A stretch of DNA of 20,349 nucleotides from Polyangiaceae bacterium (GTDB lineage: Bacteria > Myxococcota > Polyangia > Polyangiales > Polyangiaceae): the NCBI GenBank assembly GCA_025936205.1, contig JAICTU010000113.1, positions 1-20,349 on the forward strand, given 5' to 3'. Within the stretch, counting starts at the first letter, position 1. Every line of letters starts with the position of its first letter. The position numbers and the translations under genes are program-made. The notes below the pieces were generated by a model that was not told the origin of the DNA, did not search any database, and saw only the letters and a list, made by a program, of their open reading frames with translations. Shown here one piece after another: positions 1 through 6,915 of this stretch.

Positions 1-692
1 ACGAACCGTGCCTGAGGAAAGTGGCTTGCCACCTCGGCTGCGCAGCGAATGAACGAAGGATAATCCTTTTGAGGGTGCCAGCGGGCGAGGGTTCCCACCA
101 CCAGGTGATCCTCAGTGATGCCTGTGTTCGCTCGCAGCGCCGAGCGAAGCCTAGCGTCGGGAGCGAGCGCCTCGCAGTCGAATCCGTTCGGTATGACAAG
201 GGCCCGCTCCGAGATGAAACCACGTTGTCGGTGCGCGGCTTCGCCTCGTTCGGAATTGTAGACAATCCAGTCTGCCAGCGGCGACAGCTTCGCTCCCAGC
301 TTCACCGCAGATCGCGTGCCCCATTTTTTCTCGAGAAGCGGCGACGGACTGCATCGGACGTTCCAGCCGTGCCAGCGCACATTGCTCGCGCGGGCAGCCA
401 GCGTCGCCGCGAGATTGCCGTGGTACATCCAGCCCTGCACGATATCGGGCTGCGTTCGGCGGCAATGGAGTACGAGCGTAAGTAGTACCGCCGGTAGTGG
501 ACGCCGTTGTGATTCACAATTGAACGTGTTCACTCCCAGGCGTCGGATGCGCTCAGCAACGGGCCCGTCTCCGATGAGCGAAAACACTTGAGAAGAGAAG
601 GAGGCCTTGTCCTCGTGCTCCAGCAAACGCAGAAGGGCCGTTTCCGCGCCCCCCTGATTGAGTCCGGTAATGACGTGCAAGACCTTGAGCAT
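1..692 (-). CDS. Glycosyltransferase family 4 (GT-B), C-terminus cut by window edge
   Basis: Reading leftward from the ATG at 692, the frame stays open for 230 codons and runs off the window. The N-terminus reads MLKVLHVITGLNQGGAETAL, the classic start of GT4 enzymes: a first beta strand followed by the GG-AE loop of the acceptor domain. Later come GWMYHGNLAA, then VIPNGFD (the inter-domain boundary) and VGTLARWHPQKDY, where the sugar-nucleotide-binding Rossmann domain begins. The catalytic E-x7-E region is outside the window. A GTG 12 bases upstream (704) is an alternative start; the ATG directly precedes the first beta strand, so I prefer it. The role is presumably transfer of one sugar onto the lipid-linked glycan on the cytoplasmic face. 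The substrate cannot be read from the sequence. It is divergent from the Wzy-like gene. Confidence 0.85.
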   Translation of the reverse strand, partial: MLKVLHVITGLNQGGAETALLRLLEHEDKASFSSQVFSLIGDGPVAERIRRLGVNTFNCESQRRPLPAVLLTLVLHCRRTQPDIVQGWMYHGNLAATLAARASNVRWHGWNVRCSPSPLLEKKWGTRSAVKLGAKLSPLADWIVYNSERGEAAHRQRGFISERALVIPNGFDCEALAPDARLRSALRANTGITEDHLVVGTLARWHPQKDYPSFIRCAAEVASHFPQARF

Positions 693-1038
693 GGCCAGGG
701 TCACGCAGTGGTCAACGTTCGTGGGGTATGCGGCCTGAGCATTGTGCTCGAGTTCCGACAGAGGGCTGCCTGAGATGGTGGGCGCTCATCGGTAGATGAA
801 AGACATGGGAGAAGCCGAGTGCCATCGAGTAGAATCCCAACTGCGTATGCTTAGCAACGGCGCAGCCGCATGCAGCCATGAGACCGCGAATTGGTCAGGC
901 GCGCTTCGTGTGGGCCAATGGGCCGAATGAAGCGAGGTTCCGCTCTTGCTCGCGTTGCGGCGAATAAAGAGACTCGGGGCGGGTGCGTACTGAGAGCGCC
1001 ACGACCACGCATCGGTCATCCCTGGGAAGTCTGACATC
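693..1038. other. Divergent intergenic region between the GT4 and Wzy-like genes
   Basis: About 345 bases lie between two divergent starts, so promoters for both should be here. I see no convincing sigma70 pair. A TTGACC on the minus strand just upstream of the GT4 start is too close to be its -35. A minus-strand open frame of 92 codons (786-1064) has Ser/Trp/Arg-rich composition unlike a protein and is not called. GGGAAG at 1024-1029 is a plausible ribosome binding site for the downstream GTG. Confidence 0.4.
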
Positions 1039-2202
1039 GTGACGGCCATCGGCGTTCTGTTCATCGCAGTAGGGGTGTCTCTCGGCCTGGTTCTGTCCTG
1101 GCGTTGGCGCTCGTCCGCTTACTTTCTATTGTACTGCTATCACCTCGCCGCGACTCTGGTGGCTTGGTACTACAGTCTGACCCACATTGCCGACGCACAG
1201 GGTTATTACACCGGTGGTGATGCCTTCACCGAGTTTGGTACCGGCACAGAGTTCATCACTTGGTTAACGACGCAGCTGAAGGATGGTCTCGACGCCAGCT
1301 ATCTGGATCTGCACATCGTATTCCATTTGTTTGGCTACTGCGGCATCGTGTTCCTGTCGCGCATCTGTGATTTCGCACTCGAGGGGTCGGCGCTGGAAGG
1401 TTCTGAGTCAGCCATGGACCGTAAGGGCAGGCTGCTCTACTACGCTGTCGTTTTCCTCCCGAGCCTTCATTTCTGGACGTCCGCGATCGGCAAAGATGGG
1501 CTTGTATTCATGGGCATCCTGTCTTTTGTGTGGGCGATGGCGCGTCCCCAGTCGCGTCTGACGGCGCTGCTCATCGGGTTCTCAGTGTGCGCAGTGATTC
1601 GACCGCACATTGCGGCAATGCTAGCGGTGTCTTGTGGCATTGGGGCCGTCTTTAGTAGCGACACCCCGCGCGTGGCCCGCTTTTTACTGCTCACCGCAGT
1701 ATCGGTGGGCTTTGTTCTTGCTCTGCCGTTTCTCAAGGAGTTCGTCGGGCTCCAGGATGTGAGCGCTCCCGAGTTGAGCGCATATGTCGAAAACCGACAG
1801 GATGCGAACTTGTACGGTGGATCGAGCGTCGACATCGCCCAGTATTCGCCGCCTATGCAGGTCTTCACCTTCTTGTTTCGTCCCTTGTTCGTAGACACCA
1901 GAGAGGCAATGGGACTTTTTGTGTCTTGCGAGAATCTGTTCCTGCTCTGTCTGTTTGTTTTGCTTTCGCCGGGCCTGATCCGTGTGATTCGGTCTCGCAA
2001 TCAAGCACTATTCGTTCGTTTCAACGTCGCATTTGCGCTGATGGCGACCATCACCCTTGCGACAACGATTGCGAACATGGGCCTAGCGCTTCGTCAGAAG
2101 GTGATGGTGCTTCCCAGTATTCTCATCATTTTATTGATGTCTTATCGCGCCCGTCTGCACGACACGGTGCTGGAGGATGCCGAGGTGGGGGCTCGGGCTT
2201 GA
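1039..2202 (+). CDS. Polytopic membrane protein, candidate Wzy-type polysaccharide polymerase
   Basis: The 387-residue product is very hydrophobic, with roughly nine to eleven predicted membrane spans by eye. Spans fall near residues 2-20, 27-46, 92-110, 132-148, 153-167, 174-200 and 214-231, with several more in the last third. Between spans lies a larger hydrophilic stretch (about 234-265). The motif HFWTSAIGKDGL (144-155) and a later FRPLF...ENLFLL pattern recur, to my knowledge, in poorly characterised membrane proteins of glycan clusters. These are often assumed to be O-antigen/EPS polymerases. The GTG at 1039 is the first start after an in-frame stop at 991-993 and follows GGGAAG. The codons look more A/T-rich than those of the kinases on the right, a possible sign of transfer. 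It could instead be a transporter or another integral glycosyltransferase; sequence alone does not decide. The coding call is firm, the function moderate. Confidence 0.78.
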   Translation: MTAIGVLFIAVGVSLGLVLSWRWRSSAYFLLYCYHLAATLVAWYYSLTHIADAQGYYTGGDAFTEFGTGTEFITWLTTQLKDGLDASYLDLHIVFHLFGYCGIVFLSRICDFALEGSALEGSESAMDRKGRLLYYAVVFLPSLHFWTSAIGKDGLVFMGILSFVWAMARPQSRLTALLIGFSVCAVIRPHIAAMLAVSCGIGAVFSSDTPRVARFLLLTAVSVGFVLALPFLKEFVGLQDVSAPELSAYVENRQDANLYGGSSVDIAQYSPPMQVFTFLFRPLFVDTREAMGLFVSCENLFLLCLFVLLSPGLIRVIRSRNQALFVRFNVAFALMATITLATTIANMGLALRQKVMVLPSILIILLMSYRARLHDTVLEDAEVGARA

Positions 2203-2262
2203 CTCTGGCATCACCCGCAGCCTGATGTCATCGCCGGCGCACGGTAGCCCGGACAGTCAGGT

Positions 2263-2964
2263 TCAATGGACGGTTGGGGCGTCCGCGCCGCCGGCCTTGA
2301 GCGGCATCTTGTCCGATTGCCCCTTGAATTGCGGCATCGTCACATGGCCTTCGTGGGAGACGCCCTCCCGCCGCAGCACTGACAGCAGCGTTCCGGCCAG
2401 GATCTGCAGGTCCAGTCGCAGGCTCCAGTGCTCGACGTACCAGACGTCGAGCTCGAACTTGCGTTCCCAGGACAGCGCATTGCGCCCGTTGAGGACTGCC
2501 CAGCCGGTGATCCCCGGTTTCACCCAGTGCCGCTGTCGCTGCCTTGGGGTGTACCGCCCCAAGTATTCGGGCAGAAGAGGGCGAGGACCCACGAGGCTCA
2601 TGTCTCCGGCGAGGACGTTCAGCAGCGTGGGCAACTCGTCGAGACTGGTGGAACGCAACACCCGCCCGAGCACCGTCATGCGCTCCGCGTCGGAGTCCAG
2701 CCGCTGCTCGTCGGGCCCGGGTTCGCGCATCGTGCGAAATTTGAGCAGGGTGAATGGTTTGTCGTGCAGACCAATGCGGACCTGGCGAAACAGAACTGGC
2801 GAACCCAGTTGGCGCCGCACGAGTCCCGCAACTCCGACCATCAAAGGTGCCGCCACGACCAGGCCTGCAGCAGCCAGCCCAACATCCAGAGCACGTTTTG
2901 CTAGCTGCTCCAGCGGTCTGGTTCGAACTCCGGTCCCCGAGAGCGTTTCTGTTCGAGTCGTCAT
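2263..2964 (-). CDS. Initiating sugar transferase (PglC/WcaJ C-terminal-type phosphoglycosyl transferase)
   Basis: The 233-residue protein is a minimal monotopic phosphoglycosyl transferase of the bacterial sugar transferase family. It would move a sugar-1-phosphate from a UDP-sugar to undecaprenyl phosphate and so start the repeat unit. A basic stretch KRALDV precedes a hydrophobic membrane-inserted helix (about 25-50) that contains the expected proline (AAPLM). Next come FRQVRIGLHDKPFTLLKFRT, the catalytic Asp-Glu pair in SLDELP, and the hallmark GDMSLVGPRPLLPEY. Near the end VKPGITGWAVLNGRNALSW and EGVSHEGHVTMPQFKG are also typical. It lacks the N-terminal four-helix domain of WcaJ/WbaP, so it is PglC-sized. 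The ATG lies 4 bases after the stop of the HAD gene, making it the third gene of an ATP-grasp/HAD/sugar transferase operon. It converges on the Wzy-like gene. Confidence 0.95.
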   Translation of the reverse strand: MTTRTETLSGTGVRTRPLEQLAKRALDVGLAAAGLVVAAPLMVGVAGLVRRQLGSPVLFRQVRIGLHDKPFTLLKFRTMREPGPDEQRLDSDAERMTVLGRVLRSTSLDELPTLLNVLAGDMSLVGPRPLLPEYLGRYTPRQRQRHWVKPGITGWAVLNGRNALSWERKFELDVWYVEHWSLRLDLQILAGTLLSVLRREGVSHEGHVTMPQFKGQSDKMPLKAGGADAPTVH

Positions 2965-2968
2965 CGAT

Positions 2969-3649
2969 TTACAGGCCGTCGAGAAGTTTCAGGCTAAAAT
3001 CGTGGAACGAAGTAAACTCCGCCTGCACGTCCTGCTTGGACTCCAGCTGCGCGTGCAGTCCGCCAGGACGACGAATGCGGATCGTCTGCCAGCCGAGCTG
3101 CTGGGGCCCAGCAAAGTCCTTGAGCGGATTGTCCCCGATGTATACGCAGTCAGGTCCCTTGCATCCGGACGCCGCTTCAATGGCACTGAATCCAGATAGG
3201 CTCGGCTTGGTCCAGCTGGGTCCATGGTCCGCCGTGACAATCAGCTTCCTGGCCCACCGCTTCAAATTCAGGGCACGTATCTTGGCATGCTGACTCGAGC
3301 TGGGGCCGTCGGTGACAACGGCGAGGAAGCCATCGGAAGCGCATTCGAGGGCGTGCAGCGCGTCATCGAGGAGCGATATTTGCGGCGCATGCTCGCGATA
3401 GCAGCGAACCAGAAGCTCGATATCCGCCGCTGTTGGCTCTATTCCAGCACTACGGAGCACGCGCTGAAAGATGTCTCCTCGTGCATTCTGCAGGAAGAGT
3501 TCCCAGGCGCGTTCAGCAACGTCCGTCAGGTTCCAGCGTTGACGCGCGAACTCGCCCACCGCGCCAAAGCCGCTACGCACATAGTCGCGCTCGAGATACA
3601 AGGTGTCGTCGACATCGAAGACGACGGCTTTGGCGGCTACAGTCCGCAC
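2969..3649 (-). CDS. HAD-superfamily hydrolase (subfamily IA-like phosphatase)
   Basis: The HAD motifs are complete. Motif I is VVFDVDDTLY (nucleophile D12, acid/base D14, counted from the chosen start). Motif II is VVTDGP, motif III a Lys in WTKPS, and motif IV CVYIGDNPLKDF. An alpha-helical cap lies between motifs I and II. The open frame extends upstream to 3883, but that part is arginine-rich, antisense-like and inside the ATP-grasp gene. I chose GTG 3649, which starts VRTVAAKAVVFDVDD and overlaps the ATP-grasp stop by 13 bases, giving 226 residues. Its phosphorylated substrate is unknown. Pairing with an ATP-grasp enzyme in glycan clusters is a recurrent arrangement to my knowledge, suggesting successive steps on one small molecule or sugar substituent. 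Confidence 0.88.
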   Translation of the reverse strand: MRTVAAKAVVFDVDDTLYLERDYVRSGFGAVGEFARQRWNLTDVAERAWELFLQNARGDIFQRVLRSAGIEPTAADIELLVRCYREHAPQISLLDDALHALECASDGFLAVVTDGPSSSQHAKIRALNLKRWARKLIVTADHGPSWTKPSLSGFSAIEAASGCKGPDCVYIGDNPLKDFAGPQQLGWQTIRIRRPGGLHAQLESKQDVQAEFTSFHDFSLKLLDGL

Positions 3650-4632
3650 GCGGCCCTGTCGCGGAAGACGCCTGCATCGTAGCGGAGCATCACTAGCCCA
3701 TCCTTCCAGTCCTGGTGAGCAGACGACTCCTGCGAAAGCATGTCCTCCACGATCCAGCGTGGAATGTGTGCCCCAGCCTCCCAGCTCAGCGGAAAGCCGC
3801 CGCCAAATCGAGCATTGATTTCGATCACGGACAGGCGCGCCGTACTGTCGTCGGCAAAGATCTGCACGTTGAGGCAGCCCCACGCCCCTGGCAGGGCTTC
3901 AGACACGCGCGTCGCCAATCCGATGACCGGCTCGTGCTTCATCGTGACGCCCTTGCTGACTTCTCCGTTCCTCACCTCGAGCCTCCGCCTCGGCACGGCT
4001 GAGCGACAGCGCCCGAAGCGATCGACAAAGACATCCACGGTGTACTCCGCGCCGGATGCGATCTCCTGCACGATATAGTCGTCGCGTTCGCCGGCGATCC
4101 GCTGGAGCGCATCGCGTGTATCGACTCTCGTGACCCCGATGGCGGAGCTACCGCGGGCAGGTTTCGCGTACACCGGGAAATCGAGCAGCGCCTTACCGGC
4201 CAGGAGCCGTTGCGCGTCGACTTGCGCTACCGTCGGTAGCCCGTTGGCGAGCAACCAGGCATGGGTATGTCGTTTGTCGTTGGAAATGCTGATTGTGTCC
4301 GGGGAAGACACATGCACACGGGTCCCGAGGGCTTCAAACTGCCGTCGAGCCCCTGCGTAGACCGGCAACTCTGGGTCGATGGTGGGAACGATCAGGTCTA
4401 CGTGTTCTTTTTCGCAGATCCCGAGCACTGCTTCGACGAAGGTCGGCTCTTGGCAACGAGGCACCAGGTAACCGGCGTCCGCACTTTGCCAGGCCGCGGA
4501 CAGTGCCGTAATATCGGCTGCGATCAGCCGCGCGGTCCTGCCGCTGGCCTCGATGGCCGTGCGCCAGATCCGCAGTAGTTCGACACGGCGCCCCGCGGAT
4601 GAAATCAGGACGGTGAAGGGCTTCTCTTGCAT
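3637..4632 (-). CDS. ATP-grasp ligase, carbamoyl-phosphate-synthase-large-subunit-like
   Basis: The 331-residue protein starts with FTVLISSAGRRVELLRIW, a pre-ATP-grasp Rossmann-like domain (about 1-110). ATP-grasp follows: NDKRHTHAWLLANGLPT (118-134), the ATP-binding Lys in YAKPARGSSAIGV (155-167), VQE (188-190), and the metal-binding EINARFGGGFPLSW (271-284). Such enzymes form an acyl-phosphate from a carboxylate and couple it to an amine or similar nucleophile. Several in glycan clusters are suspected of adding amino-acid or related groups to sugars. Here the acid and nucleophile are unknown. It is the first gene of a tight operon with the HAD hydrolase (13-base overlap) and the sugar transferase. 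Its start is divergent from the FkbM gene, with about 99 bases between. Confidence 0.93.
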   Translation of the reverse strand: MQEKPFTVLISSAGRRVELLRIWRTAIEASGRTARLIAADITALSAAWQSADAGYLVPRCQEPTFVEAVLGICEKEHVDLIVPTIDPELPVYAGARRQFEALGTRVHVSSPDTISISNDKRHTHAWLLANGLPTVAQVDAQRLLAGKALLDFPVYAKPARGSSAIGVTRVDTRDALQRIAGERDDYIVQEIASGAEYTVDVFVDRFGRCRSAVPRRRLEVRNGEVSKGVTMKHEPVIGLATRVSEALPGAWGCLNVQIFADDSTARLSVIEINARFGGGFPLSWEAGAHIPRWIVEDMLSQESSAHQDWKDGLVMLRYDAGVFRDRAACGL

Positions 4633-4731
4633 GGTAGATCAAGAGCGATGGTCAGCATTGGATCCATACGGCTCTGACAGGGCTCCACTTTGCTTCGGCC
4701 GGTGCTACATGCTCAGAAAGCGATCGCGACG

Positions 4732-5559
4732 ATGATCCCCCGATTACATGAGATTCGTGCCCTGAGGCGCCTGGTTTTACCGACCCTCAAGGCTCTCAAT
4801 CCGGGAAACATCAAGGTTCGTCATCACTGGACGGGCGACCCCGTCACCCTGGATGCATTCCGTCACAAGGGCTACTGGTACCACGGAAAAAGTCGGGAGC
4901 GGCAGTCGATGCAACTCTTTTCCGAGTTGATCCGCCCGGGGGACGCCGTCCTCGAGGTCGGTGGGCACATCGGGTACTTGAGCCTGTATTTTGCTTCCTT
5001 GGTGGGGCAGACCGGCAAGGTCGTGGTGCTCGAACCAGGGCCCAACAACCTGCGTTACTTGCGAGAAAACGTCGCTGCAAAGCCATGGGTGACTGTCGTT
5101 GAATGTGCGGCGTGCAACTACGTTGGGGCAGCGGAGCTTCACACCGAGAACCTGACGGGGCAGAACAACACGCTGCTCGAGCGCTACGCGACGCGAGTGG
5201 CCAATGAGGAACGCTCCTTCATCGCCGATGTTGGGGCGGACGTGGTGACAGTCGCTTGCACTACTGTCGACGCGCTGCTCCAGCAGCCCGAGCAAGTACC
5301 TCCTTCGTTCGTGAAGATCGACGTCGAAGGGGCGGAACTCGCAGTGCTTCAGGGGATGACTCAAACGCTGGCCTCGTCGCGCCTCGCCTTGATGGTAGAG
5401 GTCACGGAAAAGAGCGCTGAAGTCAGCGAGCTCCTGCTTGACGCTGGGTATCGTCTGTTCAGCGAGGGTAAGCAGTCGATCGTCCGTGGGGGGCGTTTAC
5501 ACGGCAACGTGTTTTGTCTCAAGCCCGAGGATGTGCGCGTAAACCGCTTTGGGATCTGA
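4732..5559 (+). CDS. FkbM-family SAM-dependent methyltransferase
   Basis: From the ATG at 4732 the product has 275 residues. The FkbM domain holds the SAM-binding motif I, here LEVGGHIGYLSLYFA (74-88), then VVVLEPGPNNLRYLRENV for the ribose-binding Glu. Near residue 200 comes FVKIDVEGAELAVLQGM, the family's signature KIDVEG-E-VL. The family mostly makes O-methyl ethers; in glycan clusters it commonly methylates sugar hydroxyls. Motif I departs from the usual DVGANIGYFS: Glu replaces Asp and GH replaces AN. The frame stays open upstream to TTG 4690, with a GTG at 4702. ATG 4732 is chosen by start-codon strength only, as no clear ribosome site marks any of the three. It is convergent with the next GT4 gene, only 8 bases apart. 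Confidence 0.9.
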   Translation: MIPRLHEIRALRRLVLPTLKALNPGNIKVRHHWTGDPVTLDAFRHKGYWYHGKSRERQSMQLFSELIRPGDAVLEVGGHIGYLSLYFASLVGQTGKVVVLEPGPNNLRYLRENVAAKPWVTVVECAACNYVGAAELHTENLTGQNNTLLERYATRVANEERSFIADVGADVVTVACTTVDALLQQPEQVPPSFVKIDVEGAELAVLQGMTQTLASSRLALMVEVTEKSAEVSELLLDAGYRLFSEGKQSIVRGGRLHGNVFCLKPEDVRVNRFGI

Positions 5560-5567
5560 GCCGCACG

Positions 5568-6734
5568 CTACGCTTGCAGACCCATGTGCCGCAGCATTTC
5601 CCGGTTCACCTTTGCGACGTCGTACTTTTCCTCGGCCAGGGCGCGTGACGCTACTCCCATGCGCTCGAGCAACTCAGGCTGCTCCACAAACTGGAGCATG
5701 GCCTCCGCCAGCGCTCGAGGATCGCGTGGTGGAACCAGGTATCCGTTGTAGCCGTGTTGCACGGTTTCTCTACAGCCGGGCGTATCGCAGGTGATGATGG
5801 GGCGTCCCATGGCCATGGCTTCGAGAATTGTGCGCGGAATGCCTTCACGATAGAAAGACGGCAGCACGAACACGTGGGAGCGTGCGAGGATGGGCCGAAC
5901 GTCAGCGAGCTGTCCATGGTGGGTGACGCCGCCCTCACTCGCCCAGCGAGCCAGCTCATGCGACGAGATTGCTGCGGGGTTGGAGTCGATACCGCCGACG
6001 AGATGAAAGTGGGTCTGCGGATGACGCAGGCGTACCAGCCGCCCCGCCTCCAGGAATTCGTGGATGCCTTTCTCGCGGATCATCCGCGCAATCAACACGA
6101 ACTGGATGGGACCTTGGAGCGGGGGCAGCGGCGTCGGCGCGAAGAGCTCCAGATTGACTCCAGAGCCATGAACCAAAGCGCATTGCGGCACCCTGACCAG
6201 CCCCAAGTTCAGGAACAGAGCCTGATCGTCGGGGTTCTGAAAAACTACCCGCCGGGCTCCGCGCAGAGCGGTGCGATACAGGTTTTGCGCCACCCACTGC
6301 ACGGCTTGGCGTTGTCGATCGATGCCTTCGGAGGCGAATGCATACCCCAGTCCGGTGATCAGCGCCGTGCTTGCCGGTACGTGCGCCAGCTGCGCTGCCA
6401 GCAAGCCATAGATGACCGGTTTGATGGTGTAGGCGAGCAGGTGCGTTGGCTCGATGCGCCTCAACAGCCGGTAGAGCTGCACCAGGGTCTGAAGGTCATG
6501 CAGCGGGTTCAACCCTGTGCGCGCGAGAGAAAGTGAGTGTAAAGTGACTCCCCACGCCGCGAGCGCCTGGCCGCATTCCGTGTCCGCCGAGAGCCCTGGT
6601 GCTGCAGCGTGCACGCGCATTCCACGCGCGAGTAGTGCACGGATGAGGTCGCCCCGAAATCTCAGCAGCGAGTCGGCGAGTCCCGCGACGATCAGGGCCC
6701 TGGGGGTCGAGTTCTCGTTGGCGCTCAGGTCCAT
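5568..6734 (-). CDS. Glycosyltransferase family 4, CapM/PglA-like
   Basis: The 388-residue GT-B protein is complete. The N-terminal acceptor domain includes ALIVAGLADSLLRFRGDLI and HLLAYTIKPVIYG (98-110). ITGLGYAF (126-133) and VVFQNPDD (163-170) are typical of the CapM/PglA/WbpT-like branch (NAc-sugar or galactose transferases on polyprenol-linked acceptors). The donor domain begins near IQFVLIARMIREKGI and contains the catalytic E-x7-E in REGIPRTILEAMAMGRPII (E297, E305), then CRETVQHGYNGYLVPP. The start ATG 6734 precedes a short polar leader before the first strand. It stands alone on the minus strand between two plus-strand genes, convergent with FkbM and divergent from the asparagine-synthetase-like gene. 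The donor sugar is not predictable. Confidence 0.95.
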   Translation of the reverse strand: MDLSANENSTPRALIVAGLADSLLRFRGDLIRALLARGMRVHAAAPGLSADTECGQALAAWGVTLHSLSLARTGLNPLHDLQTLVQLYRLLRRIEPTHLLAYTIKPVIYGLLAAQLAHVPASTALITGLGYAFASEGIDRQRQAVQWVAQNLYRTALRGARRVVFQNPDDQALFLNLGLVRVPQCALVHGSGVNLELFAPTPLPPLQGPIQFVLIARMIREKGIHEFLEAGRLVRLRHPQTHFHLVGGIDSNPAAISSHELARWASEGGVTHHGQLADVRPILARSHVFVLPSFYREGIPRTILEAMAMGRPIITCDTPGCRETVQHGYNGYLVPPRDPRALAEAMLQFVEQPELLERMGVASRALAEEKYDVAKVNREMLRHMGLQA

Positions 6735-6858
6735 CCTGACGCCAGTCTATCCCAGATTGTTCTGCTGTACCTCCAGTCGCTGCGAAAGCACCTGGGTCGA
6801 CGTTGGTAGCCCTCAACCTGCAGGTCGGCTCGAGCGTATGCCTCGCAAGGGAGCGGCC

Positions 6859-6915
6859 ATGAACGATCCTCGGCGTTGCGAAGCGAATCGGGAAAAAGCG
6901 TCATGTGCGGGATAG
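6859..6915 (+). CDS. Possible 18-codon upstream ORF overlapping the asnB start
   Basis: A strong ribosome-binding-like AAGGGAG (6847-6853) sits 5 bases before an ATG at 6859. The frame encodes MNDPRRCEANREKASCAG and stops at 6913-6915, 13 bases into the asnB-like gene. Such an arrangement could couple translation of the short frame to asnB. It may also be chance: there is no conservation evidence and the peptide is unlike known leader peptides. Confidence 0.3.
   Translation: MNDPRRCEANREKASCAG

Noticed and set aside
786..1064. 92-codon minus-strand frame in the first intergenic region
   Set aside because: Composition is not protein-like and it overlaps the start of the membrane protein gene.
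2177..3199. 340-codon plus-strand frame opposite the sugar transferase and HAD genes
   Set aside because: Ser/Arg-rich with no domain; the minus strand carries complete sugar transferase motifs.
3650..3883. N-terminal extension of the HAD frame
   Set aside because: It lies inside the ATP-grasp coding region, is Arg-rich, and comes before a GTG that sits exactly at the HAD domain start.
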